From: Dermanyssus gallinae
Lineage: Eukaryota; Arthropoda; Arachnida; Mesostigmata; Dermanyssidae
Assembly: GCA_003439945.1 (NCBI GenBank)
Contig: QVRM01003919.1
Location: 30,932-94,931, forward strand
DNA: 64,000 bases
Direction of reading: 5' to 3'
Part shown: positions 12,608 to 25,900 of the stretch, piece by piece
How positions within the stretch are numbered: position 1 is the stretch's first letter
Layout: each line of letters begins with the position of its first letter
Made by a program: the position numbers and the translations under genes
The notes under the pieces: model-generated
Databases searched by the model: none
Seen by the model: only the letters and a program-made list of their open reading frames with translations
What the model was told of the DNA's origin: nothing

Positions 12608-15600
12608 CGCTGATCACTAGCCAGAAACCCAGAACAAAATAGAGGTTCAGCTGTTGATCAACTACTACACATGCGTATTCATATGTAAACATACCTCAGA
12701 TTTTACTTGTCGTATCTTAAGCCTAAGAAGGAGATGGCTTATCCTTCTTAGAAAATAAAAACAGTCAAGTATATGTTTTTCAACAAATTAATTAAAAAAA
12801 TGCCTTAAAATACTTGACTAGCCTATAGTAAAATCGCACACAGTTAATATATATATATATATATATATAAATATTCAGAGGCGTCATCACAAAGCAATAT
12901 CATTAAGATGTTTGACGTGTGTGTGCGTGCGCGCATGCTTTTGAGTTTTTTTGGAAGTTATCACAATTAGTTAAGTAGTTAGAGAGAATCGAATAGAGAT
13001 GGCACATAGCCGGCAACATATCCATCTCACAAAAGCGAGGAGTACACATGTGTAGGTTTCTTGAGAAATGTGATGGTGAAGATTTTATACCATCGCGTAC
13101 ACCACCATCTGTGTATGAGCACATTTGTGCTGATTGCACTCATAAATTTTAATCACTTTCTTCTTCTAAATAAATAATACACTTTCCGTTTGTACAATTA
13201 TAATCATTATAATCAGGCAGCAGCCTACAAAAACAGCATTTGCAAAAAACTGTGCTTTGCGTCTATTTTCTGTGATCGTTTAACTGCGTTTCGAAATTTC
13301 TGTATGAATAAGTCAATTCACGAAGAATGGTTCCTTATTTATAATTCAAGAATATTTACACCTTTACTTCATTAATTACTATTGTTACTCAATGACGTTA
13401 TTTGGAGGTAAATTAAAATAGGTTAAACTACTCACATCGTATGAAATTGAGATGATATGGTTCACACACAATTTGAAATGCTAGAAAGAAGGCCCCACTT
13501 TCTTGCCTTAAAGGATCCCTAGTTGTTCCATATCTGAACAGCCATAACAGGGCTAGCTTACCTAGTAGCTGATACAACAATTTGTGTAGGTGATCTGCTC
13601 AAGATATTAAGCTAACTTAACCCTGAAGGGTCTTGGATGGAGGGCGCAGTGTCGAAAAAGTGCTGAAGTAGACTACATCGTGTCACCACGTGGTGTCCAA
13701 GCGCCCATGTTTCCATGAGCCCAATGAGACATGGCGGCGAACGTCCTGCTGCAGCGAATCGTGACCTTTGTATCATCTGAATGTATGCTGCCCGTCGGGC
13801 AGTCCTACTCAACTAGCCCAATTACTTTATTATGAGGTGCTTTTTCTTATAGTTTTCTGTTTATCTTTGTTACAAAAACAGTGTATGCGCCTGCTTGGCG
13901 TTCAATCAATATGAATGAAACATATTTGGGTAAACAGTATTGGGCCATCGGAATTCGTCATGTTCACAATGTGTTGCAGCAGGCCGTTGATAGGGTTGTA
14001 CGGTGTTGGTGTACAGCAGTGAACTATATGCAACTCTCTTATAATACATATAATGTGTTGTTGTTGTAAAACGTGGCGACCAAGATTATAATGTAATCAT
14101 TACTGGCATACTTGCCTCCGTGACCTCTGTACGCGATATAGGTGCCCAGGGTACAGCCTATCTTAAATGTTGTGCTAAAAACGACTTCTGTGTTAGTTAA
14201 CACAATTTGTACCGGTGCCGAGTTATTAAAATATTGTATTTTAGAATCCACCCTTCACACAAACATTGCTGTAGCACAACAGAAACATCTACACGGCTTA
14301 TTATTCCTGCCGCGTGTACCGCTAGAAACTATTGTCAGCATAGTTGCACAGTTAGTCTTACAAATTTTATCCACCTGTGTAGTTGCAAGAAACATGTATT
14401 AGTCGACAATTTTTACGTAAGTTTATAACTAACATAGGGTGCGTTTTTCATTACGGAATCGTGCATACAGGTGTTGTGCCGTACAAGCTTCGAGTCTAGG
14501 TGGAGCCTACCCTCGAATGGCCTCGAAAACTCGGCTATGGTTCACTTGCAGGACGTTCACTCAAAAGAAGAGAATCCAGAGGTCACCGATCGCCAGCGAT
14601 CACCAAACTCCTCGACATTCTATATCAAAAGGTTCTACACGAGAAATGTTTTAGTTACAAACAGTTATCCAGATACTTTTAATTAAATCGGCTGACTATA
14701 TGTAATGAAGTAATGCAGCATTTATGCTAAATTATAAATTATGTACTGTTATTGCTGTAAATGTACTAAAAATGCTACTATTGCATTTTCCACAATATTC
14801 CATCACAAGCTATTTAGCTCAAAAACACATGGTACTAAAAAACACTGCATTGCATCTCAAACTTGTTTGCACAGGAGATCCTTTAAGCCCTCTGTTGTAT
14901 TGTTCATCAAACAATGAGTTCTTTGATTCGCTACGAAGCCCTTTAAATATGCGGAACTTAGATAACGGAGTCCTCGCGGGAGCTTCGGAGCCCCTTTTTC
15001 TCACAATCGTACATGGTTCGCGTATGGCTGAAGTGAACAAGCGGAACAATACAGACGTACACTATCTAGTACCACTGAAAAAACCACTTGAACAAACATC
15101 GTTGCTTAGGCGTCAGGTTGCGCACGTTAGAAAAGAGGCAACGCAGAGGACACGCACACGAAAATACGACAAAACAAGTTTAGCTAGCAGAACATGCAAC
15201 GAACATGTCTATGTATGTTTCTCACGGGGATGCACTGCCACAAAGCTTGTTGTCATTCGCTGCTCGCTGTTTGTTGCTTATTTGTGGCCATCTGGACGGC
15301 ACAACAGAGTGATGGTTGTACGGGTGTCGCTCAATCTGACGTTCTACATCGAGCTGGAGCCGCAGCGCGATACGACGCTGCATTCGCGTCTCGATCACGT
15401 GTCGGTTCATCACGACAGCGGCAGCGAAACTCACCCCGTTCATGACTTGCAAAGCTGCCAATTTATCGGCCGCGTCATCTCGCCCGTCACGGGGGTGGCG
15501 TCCGTCAACACGTGTTCGAACTCGTCCGAGATTGTAAGTAACCCACCTTAGCAGCGGCAGCAGCAGCCAAATATCAGTCGTGTCACTGTCAATGCTTCTA

Positions 15601-16382
15601 TAACCTCTACTGCACATTTATTGCTCGTGCATAACAATTAGGGCAGGTTCATTCCCGCGACACGTGCGGCACATAATGCGTGTTAGAGAAGAAGACAACG
15701 AGGGGAGACGACGTCTTCGGTACATGTGCGAATTGTAAACTTCCAAAAATAGATGTCCACTGCCCGAAGGTAAACAGGAAAATAGAATATACATGAGCAT
15801 TTTGATACAGGAAAAATGAATGCAGCACAGATGCAGGAGTAGTTATTCAGAACAATATGAAATGTGGAGAATGGCTAAAAAGGCTACAAGATCAAATCAA
15901 TGATAGTCTCATCTCACAATCTTACATCTAGGTAGAAAAGTATTGGATCACGAATAAATGAAGCTTACACATTAAAACATACGTTAATCTCCGAAGCTAA
16001 CATCGCGGAAATCAGAAATCAGGTCAACAATTTTTCTCTACAAAAACTCATGGATATAGTTTCCTCGTCAAGATCTACTATCTGTATACCAGGTTATAAT
16101 ACCTGGTATACAGGTGGTAGGATATACTACCGGACCGAAATAAACGGCTGAAATTGTGGGTTTTGCACGAACACACATCTGACTAGTACAGAAATTCTAC
16201 TCGTCCTATGCTTACGAAGACACAGAGATTTCATCCGATCCTGTGGCGAGCATTTAGTTATGCACGCGTATAGTATTAGATAAGCAGTAGACAAAGTAAG
16301 CAAAGCGGTCTATGAATGCTAATTTTGCCGGAAGCAGAAGTTCTATCTCATGGATTAGCATCAAATTTTTTTCTTACTGCGG

Positions 16383-16418
<36 letters not shown>

Positions 16419-16643
16419 CCAGCCTGTGGAAATGTGCGACTCGGATTATATGTTTGAAAATATCTCCCGCTTTTTGCAAACTTTGCCGCAACCAGAAGTT
16501 TCCGGAAGGTTGTAGTCTACCCTTTTCTTACTTTTTATATATGCATATACACACGACATGTATAATGCCAGTTAAAATCCAGCTTATCACAAAACGTGCG
16601 ACTCTGATATTTCAATAGCTTCTTTATATGCAAATATGGGTGC

Positions 16644-16703
<60 letters not shown>

Positions 16704-17075
16704 CGCATTTCTCTGTAAACATAACATTAAATAATAAATGAAGTTATATATATATTTTTTATGGGACCGTTTTCTCCGGACGGCAAATTTATTTAAATTC
16801 AGTAATTCTTCATTGAGCTTGATATCTCCATAATTATACAAATTCAAACAATTGTGACTATAAAGGGCATTTTGCAGAAAAGGCTATCGCCCATGTCTGC
16901 CCGCTCTTGTGAGTGTGTCAACATCCTTCATATTGCATAACTGTGTCTAGTAGAATTTTTCTTATTTATGTTTTAATTGTGCTGGAAGACTCATCCAAAC
17001 ATATATATATATATATAAAATATTGCGATGATTTATTAATCATTTACAATACATTTGCACACTCAGCAGTGCTCG

Positions 17076-17111
<36 letters not shown>

Positions 17112-19885
17112 TATGTTTGTACACGAAACGATGCCTATATTAAAACTAAAATAAAATACGTTGTCTGTCATGAATGCATGCAACGTTGGGGACGTATCGT
17201 CGTTAGTACGCAATTATGATCACGGATGGCGGTATGTTCTACCTTAGGCCGCGCATGATCGAGTGGAGAGGCGAAAAAGATCGACCACACGTCTTCACAC
17301 GGCTTCCGGCCTAATGGCGATAGCCATTTCTGCGGACTGCACACACTGAATGGTACTACCTATTGAGTCCCTCGAAGCTGCAATATTCTAAAGATGGGTG
17401 CCACCCTCGCGTCGTTGGTTAAATAACAAAAATCTTTTTGGAACAAGGGTTTTGTATCAATATATAGATGCGTCCTAACGTTTGTGTCCTATATTGCCCC
17501 CGTTGCCGACCCCGCTCACGCAAGTCGTGGCCGGAGGCTCAATTTAAGCCCATTAGGCATTGTCCTACAACTACCACGAGAGTGGCTAGTATACTCTCCA
17601 TAGTTAACATCACGTATGTGGTTTATGAATGCCGCCTGGAAGCGTTGGTAAACCGATGTCGTATGTAGATCGCCAAGTATGTAAATATATCAATATAAAT
17701 AAATATGACATCTCTTCTTACTTACTCGGCAACTACGCCACGCAGCACCATCACTTTGTTACGAGAATGGTGGGCATTCAATTTGCTATTGCCTGAGAGT
17801 AGTCTTTTGGACGTACACTTCTAATCGCAATAGCAAAATTGTACGTTTTGTGCACATACAAGCGTTAGCGTAAGACATAACAACATATAGACTGTTTATG
17901 ACTTTCCTTTATCTGGCTACTCCTCTTCCGCTACGCAAGCTGCTAGCAAAGTGTCTTTCATTACGCAGACTTTTTCGGGTTTTTTTTTAATCGGTTTCTT
18001 CGTGCGTTGACTGCTACTGTCTGCTCGGCTATTCGTTTGTACAGAGGAGGTCGCTCTGGACGATATGAATCGGGTGGCCCCTCCAACCACCACCGAGGCG
18101 CCACTGCATGTCGACAGTGAGCACGAGAACATTGTGATCCACGCGAGGCGAAGACGGCGGCGGCGCCGACGTGCGGCCGATGGCGGTATCAAATACATCG
18201 AGACGGGCATCTTCGTCGATCGCCACATGTACGACGCAGTCGAGAAGATGAAACCGCCGAACACGGTCGCGGCCATCGTCAACGTTGTGATGGCCATCCT
18301 GCACCAGGTTCAGCTCATCTACGAGTACCAGTCGATGAAGGCCTACGACTTCAAACTGATCGTTGTCAAGTTTGAAATTCTGAGGAACACAAAGGTGCGA
18401 TCTCCACACAAAGAGCGTGGCTTGATCGGAAGCTGTAGGAGCTACTGTTTTTTACTGTAGTAGCTACATTTCTCTTTATATATATACATTTTTTTAAATA
18501 AAAACGTTGTCAATTGAATATTAAGGGCATCAAATAGCAGTCGCCGGCTTGTGGCATATTGATGACCTTACATGCCTGACGGCTCACATCTAGAACTAAG
18601 TTTGCGTTCGCCGATTGTACAGACATCACCAAATACAGGCGGGGGGTAACATCGATCGTTACCTCGATAACTTCTGCGCGTGGCAGTGCAAACGGTTGCC
18701 GTCTGTTGGAAGCAAGGACCACTGGGATCACGCCATTATGCTGACCGGACTCGACATGTTCAAGATGTCGGGAAACGTCAAGAATGACAAAGTACTCGGT
18801 AAGAGCGGCTGTAATTAGTGTATTGTCAACAGATTGCCCATAAATTGCCGATGCGTAGAAAATTAAAACGCAACCAACTTCATGTGAGTACTTAAATTGA
18901 AAAAAAAGCAACTGTTTCAGCCGTTTTTTGATACAGGTGTTTGCTGGAAACGATAAGTGGTTTTAAACCTGGTTGATCTGTTGAGCACCTACGTTTCTAA
19001 GATAATTACAACTACGTGGAAAAACTTTAATAATAATAATAATTAGCATAAGCTTACTATAAAACGTCGATAATTATATTAGAGTAAGAAAAATTGTGCG
19101 AAAGAAATTAGTTATAAGGAAGAATATGAACAAACTTTTATTGTGTGCTACCTATGTAGCACCACCAGACTAATGCAGTGTCATAGCGCTGCGTAGAAAA
19201 ATGCCTATTTCCGAATCACATGAAATATGTTCGTAGGTAATCTACATGTAGCCACCGTGAAGAATAACTTGAACCCCATAAAATATCATATAGTCGTTCA
19301 TTCAAAAATAAACATGATTGTACTGCTGTATCCTTTTGAATTAGGGCGAATACGAGGTCACGTTGGCCTACACGAGAATACTCGCGTAAATCGTAGCGTG
19401 TTCGATGTACTTTTAACATGCATACAACTCTAAGAACATTTTAAGTACGATCTCCAGCTATTTATGTGTTAATTAATATTATAGTATTTAGAATTGACAC
19501 TTGTAATGGAACACGAGGACTGATGATAGGGAGAAACACGCAAATCAATGTTTTATTGTTTTTTACGTAGTTTTACTGTATCTCGATTAACACACGCTGG
19601 GCTGAAAAATGGTTCGAGTACTTGGTCTCCAGTAGCTGGATTTACGCACTCACATACTTTGTTAATAAGCGAGTTATAACTCCAGACCCACCCAGAAAAC
19701 AAACAAGTTTATTCAAATAAGAAATTAAACAAAGTTTATTCAATGTGATCAATCATAATGATGGGAACATGACATCTGGGTTCCTACTAATAAACATAAT
19801 TAAACTTGAGTCGTGACAAAAGTTATGAAAATGATTAGTAGCTTCTTAGTTAAATTTGTCATGCAAGTGTTTTTTTTCCTCTTAG

Positions 19886-19931
<46 letters not shown>

Positions 19932-22900
19932 AAAAAGAGTTTAAGTAAGAAATATGTGTGATTTGAACGAGTTGATTTCACTCAGGTTTGGCATGGGTAA
20001 ACGGAATGTGCCAATGTGCCTACAGTTGCACCATAAACGAGGGAAACTCAGCGGAAGCTGCCTTCGTGATCGCCCACGAAATGGGACACAGGTGAGAGCA
20101 CCTAGCTTAAAGGCACATACCAAGCAACGACCTTAAAAATACACCAAATCGCCCCCGTTACGTGTTCTAGACTGCTTTATCCTATTTTCAATTTTAAATT
20201 CTAGCCATTTACCAGCGTTAGCATCCAATTAATGGCTGTACTACGTTGGCTCCTATATTAACTTAGTTTTCTCGACTGTGAAAATAATGGGTCGCATGGC
20301 AGTTTCCTGCCAGAAATCCGTGGTGCAGTTCAGCGATTGATCGTCGTATTGCCCAACAATTGCCTCTTAATAGAAATACTCCAAGTATACCAAACGTCTG
20401 TACGACTACGTTATACGCGTTTTAGTAACGCATTATTCAATTTGAGATTCAATGATATAGTTTCATTATTAATAGTTAGATATCAACTCCTATGATGATG
20501 TTGTCATTGTTTCTGCGTGCTCATGTTATTCGATATTTTTCTTGTTATTCTCACTGTTGCTTTTGTGCTCGTCGGATGATAATCGTTGTTGGTTGGTCGG
20601 TCGCTACAATAATAACGGGAAACGTTCCGATGATCCAGCCTGGGCATGCAGCACGACGGGTCAGGAAATTCGTGCGATAGCAACAAATACATCATGTCTG
20701 ACCGAACTGGAGCTGGGAAAGTCAACTGGTCAAAATGTAGCAACGACTACGTTAAACAGGCTGAACGGTGCGTCATTTGTCTGTAACATAACCCCAAAAG
20801 TATACATAGGCAAGCAAATTACATGGCTTCAATTAAAGCAATTAGTAGACAGTCCAATTGCAGACATAATCCCCAGCTGCCTGCTGCCGCTACTATCGCT
20901 AACCAGCCCAATAGCGTGTCCTCTTACATGTCGAATCGGCAATAGTCACGTAATTTGTGACGTATTCCACGCAGTAATAATAGCAGTCAATCAATATAAA
21001 CAGGGGGGGGGGGGCGTGTTAACGAGGTAGGCTGGTATTTGAATTGGCACGGCCATTGGTCCATTAATAAACCTAGCTATACCCAAATAAATATAAGAGT
21101 TAGACTAGAAACTACGCTTACCGCTAGATCTAGACACATTTATTTTGCCTACGCTACCAGGCGGCACTGCTAATTAGAGCAATATTGCTTTGCCTAATCG
21201 ATATCGTGTCGCATGTCAATTGAATTTCAGCAAAGGACAGTATAGGTGTCTGGCCAATGAAGCCAAGCCAGCGTCACCGGCAGTCGACATAAAAAAGCTA
21301 GCCCAATTGCCGGGAGAAGAGTACCCGGCGATGCAGCAGTGCCAAATGGCCCTCAGTCCTAAACACAAGCCATACACGAAATCGTCGGCACCCTTCAACG
21401 TGAGTTGACAGAACACGCTTATTCGCCGGCCAGGTTTGATTTGACTTACAACTTTTATAAATAGCATAGCATGTTCAGATGATTTGGTAGATATATGTTT
21501 ATCGTTTCCCCAACGTAAGGTCAAGGAGTGTAGTTCGCCCAACCAGAAGGGGACTTCCAAGGAAAAACTTGTGTTTCAAAAACACAAGTTTTTCCTTGGA
21601 CAGCATAACGACTCAAAAGGACATCAGAGTAATGCTAGTCACCAAAGGATCAGAGAAAGACAAAGCAATGCTGAAGAAAATGGCCGAGCAATTTCCGCTA
21701 GCCGAAAGAACCTCCAGCCTGCGGGCTGGCAGAGTTGCAGTTCTAAAAAACTGTGCACAGCTTGAAGTGGATCGTGCCGAAGCCGAAGATAATCCAGAAG
21801 ACGAAGAACCCGTGGTTGGCCCTGCAACTTCGTCGAGCACATTGGTAATTGGAGTGGTTGACCCCAACGATACAGCAGAAAAGTTTTTAGACGCTCTCTC
21901 TAAAACACTAGAAAAGGGGCATAGTCTTCAAACTCAAAGCCCCTTGGCCCTGTACATCTCTCCAGAATGGGAAGGAGATACAATTAAAAACGCAATAGAA
22001 GCATGCTGCAGAAAAACGGGATGTAAGGCTAACATCACAAAAGACGGCCTTCGCCGTGCGCAACGCGGCAGGTTGCCTCCACCAGAGATGCAGCACGAAA
22101 CAATATCCATCCGCATAAAGGCGACTGAGGAGTGCTCGTCACAAGACATGATTGAAAAACTACGCCCTTTTGTCCACAAGCCAGAGGCAGGGGTGAAAAT
22201 ACGAACAGTGACCACAGGTAAAGATGGTGATATTATCATGAGAGTTGTGGAGGAAAAACCAGGAAGTGGTGCAACGTTTGCTGACGTGCTGCGGCAGGGA
22301 ACAGGGGGAGAAGTAGACACCAGACGATGTACTGGCCCTACCATGACTGTCGTTTTGCGGGGCATCGACCCGTTTCTAACGTCAGATAAGATTGAGAAAG
22401 AGCTACGGGAAATACTTAGGATCCACGAAGCTTCCTACATAAGAACAGAAGCTCCCAGGCCAACCAAGAACCGAGCCGGCTGGCAGTGCCTCGTCACCTT
22501 ACCAAAAGACAGGGCATGCCAGCTCTTGAACAGGAAGAATTTAAGTGTCGGAGGCACCGGCTGCAGGGCCGAGGAGTGGATTACTCTCTCTACATGCTAT
22601 AAGTGTCAGGAACTAGGACACACAGCCAAAGAATGCAAAAACAAGAATGTCGTGACACAGAAATGCTTCAGATGCGGGATGGAAGGCCATTTTTCTAGTG
22701 ACTGTAAAGAAGAAACCCTCAGCTGTTACATCTGCGAAGCGAAAGGGCACAAAGCTCGCACGACCGCATGCCCCCTATATCTCAACCTCCTGCGGACAAA
22801 ACTGAAGGAACGGAGGGAAGAAAGGCAGGCCAACAAACACAAGACAAAGATTACGGCCGAACACCTTGAGTCTGGAGAGATCGTGGCGCAACAACATTCC

Positions 22901-25900
22901 GAAGCAAACATCGCAAAAGGACCCTTCGATTGGAAGATACAGGGACCTAGAGGTGCGGCAAAAAGACTGACCCAGAAGGAACCTCAAACACTTTTATAAT
23001 GCATAACAAAATAAGCATAATCCAAGTCAACTGTAACAGAAGCCGGGCGGCCCATGACATGGTCGGGGAAATAACGCAACGGAGAGGGACAGACGTAGTC
23101 GCTCTTAGCGAACCAAACAAAAAGCTAGCAAAAAGAGCTAAACACTGGGTGACTGACTCCGCATACGACACTGCACTTATGATCAATCATACCGTAAAAA
23201 TACAAAACAAGGGTAGCGGACCAGGGTTTTGCTGGATCGACGTAAAAGACGTAGGGAGAATATACTCCTGCTATATAAGCCCCAACTGTCCACACGAGGA
23301 GTTTGAACAAATCCTGGACAACCTCACGACGTCGCTTCTAAACCTGAAACCTGGAATAGGTGTGTTAATCTCCGGAGATTTTAACTCGGCAGCGGAGATA
23401 TGGGGCTCCCGGCGAACAGACAAGCGGGGCAGAACTCTTTTAGAATGGGCAGCGGCAAACGACTTATACGTTCTTAACGACGGTAAGGAAGCAACCTTCC
23501 GGCGCCACAATTACGAATCGTACATAGACATAACACTCACGAACTCTCAGATAACGCGGAAGGTGTCAAGCTGGACGGTACTGGTGGAGGAAGAAAACCT
23601 TAGCGATCATCTCTGTGTGGAGACTCGACTAAATCTCCGAACGACTCCACCTCCTCAACAACAACAGAGAAAGAAATACAAAATAACGGATGAAGAAGAG
23701 TTTAAGGAAGTACTAGCAAACAAAATGACGCAATCCCATTTTCCCAAGACCCCGGTGCAGCTCCAGGCCATCCTCGAGGAGGCGTGTGCAAAAACTGCCA
23801 CCGTGAGGATGCACCTAAGACGGCCAGGAAAACCGCCGAAGCACTGGTGGACACAGGACATTGCCAAAAAGCGCAAAGAATGCAACAAGGCCAGAAGAGC
23901 ACTGAAGCAGATTCACCGAGACAACAAAGAGCGTATGCAGGCACTGAATAGATACAGGAGAAGCAGAGTAATTCTCAAGAGCGCCATTGCTGACAGCAAA
24001 ACCAAGTGCTTGCAAGAGCTCCAAGAGCAGGTCCAAGAAGACCCATGGGGAAAACCATACAGAATTGTATGCGGTAAGAAGAAAAGAGCTGCCACGGAAG
24101 CTCTCGACGAACAGGAAACAGTAGATATTCTTACTAAGCTTTTCCCGACTCACGACATCTTCGAGAGAGCTGCATACGAAAATACACCCCAGGTAACAGA
24201 AGACGAATTCCCGGTAATCCAGCCTCTCGAGGTTCGCCTAGCAGCTGACAAGATCAAGACGGGAAAGGCCCCCGGCCCTGACGGCGTCCCTCCCGCTGCA
24301 GTCAAAATCCTGTTTAAAGAGCACCCAGCTGCAGTTGCAGAATCTCTTACCTCCGCGATAAGAACAGGAGAGTTTCCACCAACATGGAAACAGGCAGAAG
24401 TGGTCCTTATCCCCAAAGCGAATGGAGGATACCGGCCAATCTGTTTACTAAACGCCCTAGCCAAGGGCTATGAAGCCATCATCGAAGAAAGGCTTAGGCT
24501 GTTTGCGGAGGAGTGCGGACTCTTGTCGCCGGCACAATTTGGCTTCCGTAAGCACAGATCGGCCCTAACAGCAATCCACAGAGTCCTCAGTAGAGCTGAA
24601 CAGGTGCGTGAATCCACCATCTGTACAAGACAGCTAATCATGGTCACCCTTCTGGATGTGAGGAATGCCTTCAACAGCCTACCATGGAAGACCATATTGG
24701 ACACGCTTGTTCGCAAAAAAGTTCCGCCGTACCTAGTTAAGGTAATTTCTGGATACCTTAAGGAAAGGTCTGTTTCAAACGGCAACGTAGTCTTCCCCAT
24801 GACAGCCGGGGTACCACAGGGCTCAATCCTAGGCCCACTGTTGTGGAACCTCGCATATGACGACGTTCTGCGGCAAACCGGCCTACCCCCGGGAATAGAA
24901 CTGATTGCTTACGCTGACGATTTAGCGGTCGTAGCACAGGCTAAAACGGAGGATGAGCTCGAGCTAAATACAAACAAAGCATTGCACTCGACCGCGGAGT
25001 GGATGAAGGCCTCGGGGCTGGCACTCGCCCCAGAAAAAAGTGAAATAATTCTCTTAACGGGCAAAAAGAGGGTTCGACTGTTAAACATACAGGTCGCGGG
25101 ACAACCAATCAGATTCGTGAATAAGGCCCGCTACCTTGGGATCACGTTGGACACGTCCATGACCGGCTTATGGCAGATCAAGAAGGCTACGGAAAAAGCA
25201 TTAAAGACGGCAAACGCTATTGCCAGGATACTTCCGAATATACATGGACCGCGGGCTCGTATAAGGAAACTACTGATGACGGTAGCGGAGTCAATTGCGC
25301 TCTTCGGGGCTGCCGTTTGGGCCAGGGCGACTCTTAAGTCAAAAAAAGCAAAGTTGATCCTGCGCAAAACACAGCGGATCGCAGCCCTTAGGGTAATACA
25401 AGGCTACAGAACGGTCAGCACAAACGCAGCTCTGCTGCTTGCCGGAGAAATCCCCTGGGACCTTAAGGCGTCCGAAAGACAGCGCCTGTGGGATATTGGC
25501 ACACCCACAGAGAGCGACAAAGCAAGAGAGAGAAACGCCACTATAGAGAGCTGGCAAGCAGAGTGGGACGCAATTCCCTTTGGTGCCCCCGGAAAGAGTC
25601 TCAGCAAACTGCTCCCAAACATACGAGCGTGGATAGCAAGGCCGGGAGGGGACTTAACCTTCTACCTAACGCAGGTTCTCACGGGACATGGCAACTTCCA
25701 GTCATACCTTTACCGAATAGGGAAGGCCCCATCAGAAACATGCCTTTTTTGCAACGAAGCCGTGGAAGACACCCCACAACACACACTCCTCAGGTGCCAG
25801 GCATGGGAAGAGGCCAGAACCATGGCAATTAGAAAGATTCGTGAGAGATGGTCCAGAGCGGGACTTACCTATCCCGAAGTACAGGACCCCCCGCGAAATG

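Noticed and set aside
14439..14686. Three overlapping open frames of 60-71 codons
   Set aside because: No motif, no convincing splice sites, and no fit to the ADAMTS propeptide; openness in all three frames suggests a composition effect.
16312..16618. Plus-strand frames around a TA array that could hold the missing ADAMTS exon
   Set aside because: They include TA-array translation (Tyr-Ile repeats), lack a donor in the right phase and do not resemble the propeptide.
18029..18409. Two minus-strand frames over the protease exon
   Set aside because: Shadow frames of the well-supported plus-strand catalytic exon.
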